DNA of 18,501 nucleotides from JAEUPI01 sp036520715 (lineage in GTDB: Bacteria > Pseudomonadota > Gammaproteobacteria > Burkholderiales > Burkholderiaceae_C), in contig DATDJF010000196.1 of NCBI GenBank assembly GCA_036520715.1, positions 1-18,501 on the forward strand. The letters are read 5' to 3'. The notes under the pieces were generated by a model. It ran no database searches, was not told where the DNA came from, and saw only the letters and a program-made list of their open reading frames with translations. The translations under genes and the position numbers were made by a program. This document shows positions 13,997 through 18,501 of this stretch, one piece after another. The stretch's first letter is position 1; every line of letters starts with the position of its first letter.

Positions 13997-14073
13997 CGGG
14001 GTGTAGCTTAGCCTGGTAGAGCGCTACGTTCGGGACGTAGAGGCCGGAGGTTCGAATCCTCTCACCCCGACCA
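13997..14073 (+). tRNA. tRNA-Pro, anticodon CGG
   Basis: A 77-base cloverleaf with encoded CCA. The acceptor arms are CGGGGTG (13997-14003) and CACCCCG (14063-14069), then A and CCA. The D-arm contains AGCCTGGTAGAGC. The anticodon stem CTACG/CGTAG encloses the loop TTCGGGA, giving anticodon CGG, which reads the proline codon CCG. The T-arm is GGAGG-TTCGAAT-CCTCT. First base C and the C1-G72 pair are typical for proline tRNAs. It sits between ispB and pilB; no integrase or duplicated 3' end suggests use as an insertion site. Confidence 0.97.
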
Positions 14074-14160
14074 GCATCCATCGGAGCTCGGGCCCAAGGC
14101 AGCCACCACGCGCTGCGGCGACGTGCCGTGAAGAAGTGCCTGCTCCCTTCATAGCTGCCG

Positions 14161-14189
14161 TTTACAGTGTTGCAGGGATCAGCGATGAT
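14161..14189 (+). promoter_or_regulatory. Candidate sigma-70 promoter of the pilBCD unit
   Basis: TTTACA (14161-14166, five of six) and GATGAT (14184-14189, four of six) are separated by exactly 17 bases. This is the best-spaced -35/-10 pair seen in the window. A start near 14196 fits a pilB start at GTG 14226. I looked for a sigma-54 site (GG-N10-GC) here and found none convincing. Confidence 0.4.
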
Positions 14190-14225
14190 CCTTCGACCCC
14201 CTCAAAACGCGGCTTCACCACGTCT

Positions 14226-15944
<1,719 letters not shown>

Positions 15945-15990
15945 TTCGAATGCAAGCTTGCGGCTGAGCTGGTCGAGCACCAGGGCCGCC

Positions 15991-15995
15991 GGAGG
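15991..15995 (+). promoter_or_regulatory. Strong Shine-Dalgarno site of pilC
   Basis: GGAGG lies four bases before ATG 16000. It decides the pilC start over the in-frame ATG at 15958, which has no such site. Confidence 0.85.
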
Positions 15996-15999
15996 AATC

Positions 16000-17229
16000 A
16001 TGGCAACAGCGCTGGCCGCACGCGGCATCAAGAACGTCAAGGAAACGGTCTACGAATGGGAAGGCCGCGACAAGAACGGCAAGGTCATGCGCGGCGAGAT
16101 GCGCGCCGGTGGCGAGGCGATGGTGTCTGCCAGCCTGCGGCGCCAGGGCATCCTCGTGACGCGGGTCAAGAAGCGCCGCATGAGCGGTGGCCGCTCGGTC
16201 AAGCAAAAGGATATCGCCGTCTTCACGCGCCAGCTGGCGACGATGATGAAGGCCGGGGTGCCTCTGTTGCAGGCCTTCGACATCGTCGCCCGCGGCAGCC
16301 CCAACCCCAAGCTGACACGGCTGCTGACTGACATCCGCGCCGACGTCGAGACCGGCACCAGCCTCTCGGCATCGTTTCGCAAGCACCCGATGTATTTCGA
16401 CGCCCTCTATTGCAACCTGGTCGAGGCCGGCGAGGCGGGCGGCATTCTGGAGGCGCTGCTCGACCGCCTGGCCATCTACCAGGAAAAGACGCTGGAGATC
16501 AAGCGCAAGATCAAGTCGGCGCTGATGTACCCGATCGCCGTCATCGTCGTTGCGTTCGTGGTGCTGACCGTGATCATGATCTTCGTGATTCCGGCGTTCA
16601 AGGACGTGTTCAAGTCGTTCGGTGCCGATCTGCCGGCCCCCACGCTGATGGTCATCGCGATGAGCGAGTTCTTCGTCAAGTGGTGGTGGGCGATCTTCGG
16701 GTTCCTGGGTGGTGGCGGCTACTTCTTCTTCCAGTCCTGGAAACGCTCGGAGAAGATGCAGAAGGCGATGGACCGCTTGCTGCTGCGCATTCCGATCTTC
16801 GGCGACCTGATCTACAAGTCGGTGATCGCGCGCTGGACGCGCACCCTGTCGACGATGTTCGCTGCCGGTGTTCCGCTGGTCGAGGCGCTTGATTCCGTCG
16901 GCGGCGCATCGGGCAACGCGGTATTCGTGGAGGCCACCGAACAAATCCAGAAGGATGTGTCCACCGGCTCGGCGCTGACCACTTCGATGCAATCGACCGG
17001 TGTCTTTCCGTCGATGGTGCTGCAAATGGCCTCGATCGGCGAGGAGTCCGGCGCGCTCGACCACATGCTGGGCAAGGCCGCCGAGTTCTATGAGCAGGAA
17101 GTGGATGAAATGGTCAAGGGCCTGTCCAGCCTGATGGAGCCGTTCATCATCGTCATCCTCGGAGTGTTGATCGGCGGCATCGTGGTCTCGATGTACCTGC
17201 CGATCTTCAAGCTGGGTTCCGTGGTCTGA
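16000..17229 (+). CDS. pilC: Type IV pilus inner-membrane platform protein PilC
   Basis: Polytopic inner-membrane protein of the GspF/PilC family, the platform on which PilB drives pilin assembly. At 409 residues it is normal length. The N-terminal cytoplasmic segment contains YEWEGRDKNGKVMRGE. Two T2SSF repeats span about 70-197 and 274-396: FTRQLATMMKAGVPLLQAF in the first, ARWTRTLSTMFAAGVPLVEAL in the second. Transmembrane segments lie at about 176-199 (MYPIAVIVVAFVVLTVIMIF), 226-246 and 378-400 (PFIIVILGVLIGGIVVSMYL). The end YLPIFKLGSVV is typical. It starts 55 bases after pilB and is followed eight bases later by pilD, so one transcript is likely. Confidence 0.97.
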   Translation: MATALAARGIKNVKETVYEWEGRDKNGKVMRGEMRAGGEAMVSASLRRQGILVTRVKKRRMSGGRSVKQKDIAVFTRQLATMMKAGVPLLQAFDIVARGSPNPKLTRLLTDIRADVETGTSLSASFRKHPMYFDALYCNLVEAGEAGGILEALLDRLAIYQEKTLEIKRKIKSALMYPIAVIVVAFVVLTVIMIFVIPAFKDVFKSFGADLPAPTLMVIAMSEFFVKWWWAIFGFLGGGGYFFFQSWKRSEKMQKAMDRLLLRIPIFGDLIYKSVIARWTRTLSTMFAAGVPLVEALDSVGGASGNAVFVEATEQIQKDVSTGSALTTSMQSTGVFPSMVLQMASIGEESGALDHMLGKAAEFYEQEVDEMVKGLSSLMEPFIIVILGVLIGGIVVSMYLPIFKLGSVV

Positions 17230-17237
17230 GCGCCTGA

Positions 17238-18173
17238 ATGGCGGCGGCGTCGGAAATCTGGTTCTCTCCGCTGGCTCTGGCCATCCTGGGGCTGTGTGTG
17301 GGCAGCTTCCTGAATGTGGTCGCGCACCGGCTGCCGATGATGCTCGAGCGCGATTGGTGGCTCGACATGGCCGAGAACCAGTTGGGCGATGCGGCCGCAT
17401 GGCAGCGCGTCAGCGGGCGCAAGGGCGCGCCGCCGGCTGCGTTTTCCCAGTCGGCCAAGGCCATCGGCGATGCGCTCGATGCGAAATCCCCGCTCAGCCT
17501 GTCGCGGCCGCGCTCGCGTTGCCCGAGTTGCGGCCATGTGCTGCGCTGGCACGAGAACCTGCCCCTGATCGGCTGGTTGCGGCTGAAGGGCCGCTGCTCG
17601 GCCTGCGGCACGGCCATTTCCAAGCGCTATCCGCTGGTGGAGTTGTTCACCGCGTGTCTGTTCGCGGCCTGCGGCTGGAAGTTCGGTGCCCAGCCGGCGA
17701 CCTTGCTGTGGTGCGCCGCGGTGGCGCTGATGGTGGCGATGGCCTTGATCGACCTGGACACCACTTACTTGCCGGACGATCTGACCCTGCCGTTGATCGG
17801 CCTGGGCCTGCTCGGCGCCGGCCTGGGCTGGACAGGCACCACGCTCGAAGCCGCCGCCTGGGGCGCGTTTACCGGTTATGGGGCGCTCTGGCTGCTGGCT
17901 TTCAGCTACAAGAAGCTGCGCGGCGTGGAAGGCATGGGCGAAGGCGACTTCAAGCTGCTGGCCGGCCTGGGCGCGTTGCTCGGCTGGCAACTGCTGCCGT
18001 CGATCGTGCTGCTGGCATCGGCGGTCGGCGCGGCGGTTGGCATCGGCCTGATCGCCTTTGGCGGCCACAAGCGCGAAGTGCCGATTCCGTTCGGCCCGTA
18101 TCTGGTGGGCGGCGGCATGGCCGCGATGTTCTTCGGCCAGCAGTTGACGCAGCTGTGGTTTCCGACACTTTGA
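17238..18173 (+). CDS. pilD: Prepilin peptidase / N-methyltransferase PilD
   Basis: Inner-membrane bifunctional enzyme that cuts the leader from type IV prepilins (and type II pseudopilins) and methylates the new N-terminal residue. It has 311 residues. LGLCVGSFLNVVAHRLP starts the methyltransferase-associated domain. The zinc-binding cysteines are 95, 98, 120 and 123 (CPSCGH, CSACGT). The A24 aspartyl protease domain has one catalytic aspartate in ALIDLDTTYLPDD (about 169-181) and the other in the GxGD-type motif GMGEGDFKLLAGLGALLGW. Six to eight hydrophobic helices are visible. The loop at about 45-92, between the first helix and the first cysteine pair, is long and Ala/Ser/Lys-rich, which explains the length above the usual 285-290. 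The stop overlaps the likely coaE start. Confidence 0.97.
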   Translation: MAAASEIWFSPLALAILGLCVGSFLNVVAHRLPMMLERDWWLDMAENQLGDAAAWQRVSGRKGAPPAAFSQSAKAIGDALDAKSPLSLSRPRSRCPSCGHVLRWHENLPLIGWLRLKGRCSACGTAISKRYPLVELFTACLFAACGWKFGAQPATLLWCAAVALMVAMALIDLDTTYLPDDLTLPLIGLGLLGAGLGWTGTTLEAAAWGAFTGYGALWLLAFSYKKLRGVEGMGEGDFKLLAGLGALLGWQLLPSIVLLASAVGAAVGIGLIAFGGHKREVPIPFGPYLVGGGMAAMFFGQQLTQLWFPTL

Positions 18174-18501
18174 ACGCATTGCGCATCGGCCTGACTGGCG
18201 GCATCGGCAGCGGCAAGAGCACGGTTGCCGCGATGCTGGTGGGCTGTGGCGCGGTGCTGGTGGACACGGACGCGATTGCGCATGCACTGACGGCCCCGGG
18301 CGGTGCCGCGTTGCCGCGGCTTTCGAACGAGTTCGGGGCGGACATCATCGCTGCCGACGGCGCGATGGACCGCAGCCGAATGCGTGCGTTCGTCTTCGGC
18401 GATCCGTCCGCCAAACTGCGGCTCGAATCCATCCTGCATCCGATGATCGCAGAAGAGGCCTTGCGCCAGGCCGGTGTGGCCGGCGATCGACCCGTGGTCT
18501 T
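18170..18501 (+). CDS. coaE: Dephospho-CoA kinase (partial, 3' end beyond window)
   Basis: Phosphorylates dephospho-CoA at the ribose 3' hydroxyl, the last step of coenzyme A synthesis; cytoplasmic. The visible 110 or so residues begin LRIGLTGGIGSGKSTVAAML with the P-loop GGIGSGKST, followed by VLVDTDAIAHALTAPGG, the CoA-binding LRLESILHPMI segment and EEALRQAG. No ATG is available near the start. TTG 18170 overlaps the pilD stop by four bases (TTGA), GTG 18155 would overlap by 19 bases, and TTG 18179 is also possible; none has a clear Shine-Dalgarno site. The order pilB-pilC-pilD-coaE is common in beta- and gammaproteobacteria and suggests co-transcription. Confidence 0.93.
   Translation, partial: MNALRIGLTGGIGSGKSTVAAMLVGCGAVLVDTDAIAHALTAPGGAALPRLSNEFGADIIAADGAMDRSRMRAFVFGDPSAKLRLESILHPMIAEEALRQAGVAGDRPVV

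Noticed and set aside
13997..14073. tRNA-Pro as an integration (att) site for a mobile element
   Set aside because: No integrase, no direct repeat of the tRNA 3' end and no change in gene character nearby; it is flanked by conserved ispB and pilB.
14074..14225. Sigma-54 promoter for the pilBCD unit
   Set aside because: No GG and GC pair at the required spacing; the sigma-70-like pair at 14161-14189 is a better fit.

Overview
The window is a compact, GC-rich stretch of chromosome. By gene content and protein sequence it looks like a betaproteobacterium of the order Burkholderiales, most like the Rubrivivax/Leptothrix/Methylibium type. The basis is recognition of gene order (rplU-rpmA-obgE-proB; ispB-tRNA-Pro-pilB-pilC-pilD-coaE; rppH divergent from proS; hemA-prfA-prmC) and of protein sequences; no search was run. 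Nearly all of it is core housekeeping DNA. I see no insertion sequence, integrase, phage gene, CRISPR array or toxin-antitoxin pair.

Layout. 1-60 is the 3' end of an unidentified gene. 63-1406 is miaB (tRNA thiomethylation), converging on a small three-helix membrane protein gene (1415-1711, minus). 1809-5067 is the plus-strand run hemA-prfA-prmC: the first step of tetrapyrrole synthesis, then release factor RF1 and the methyltransferase that modifies its GGQ motif. 5217-5819 encodes an unrecognised exported protein with an outer-membrane-type C-terminus. 5912-6792 is grxD-ubiX (monothiol glutaredoxin; flavin prenyltransferase for ubiquinone synthesis). On the minus strand, 9240-6803 is proS followed by a lytic transglycosylase gene. 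The proS/rppH divergent gap carries a small inverted repeat resembling dispersed dRS3-like repeats. rppH (9343-9942) converges on proB, and their TAG stop codons share the palindrome CTAG.

12791-9939 on the minus strand is rplU-rpmA-[terminator]-obgE-proB: ribosomal proteins L21 and L27, the ribosome-assembly GTPase Obg, and glutamate 5-kinase. A textbook intrinsic terminator sits only 17 bases upstream of the obgE start codon, the best regulatory puzzle here. Divergent from rplU is ispB (octaprenyl diphosphate synthase), then a tRNA-Pro(CGG) gene. Next come pilB-pilC-pilD, the type IV pilus assembly ATPase, inner-membrane platform and prepilin peptidase. The 5' part of coaE runs off the right edge.

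Several candidate promoters have a strong -10 hexamer, often with no good -35. Several starts were moved inward from the longest reading frame (prfA, the exported protein, grxD, proS, obgE, rplU, ispB, pilB, pilC) using homologous N-termini, signal peptides, promoter position or Shine-Dalgarno sites. I found no evidence of a previously undescribed system. The findings are regulatory or architectural and of modest interest.
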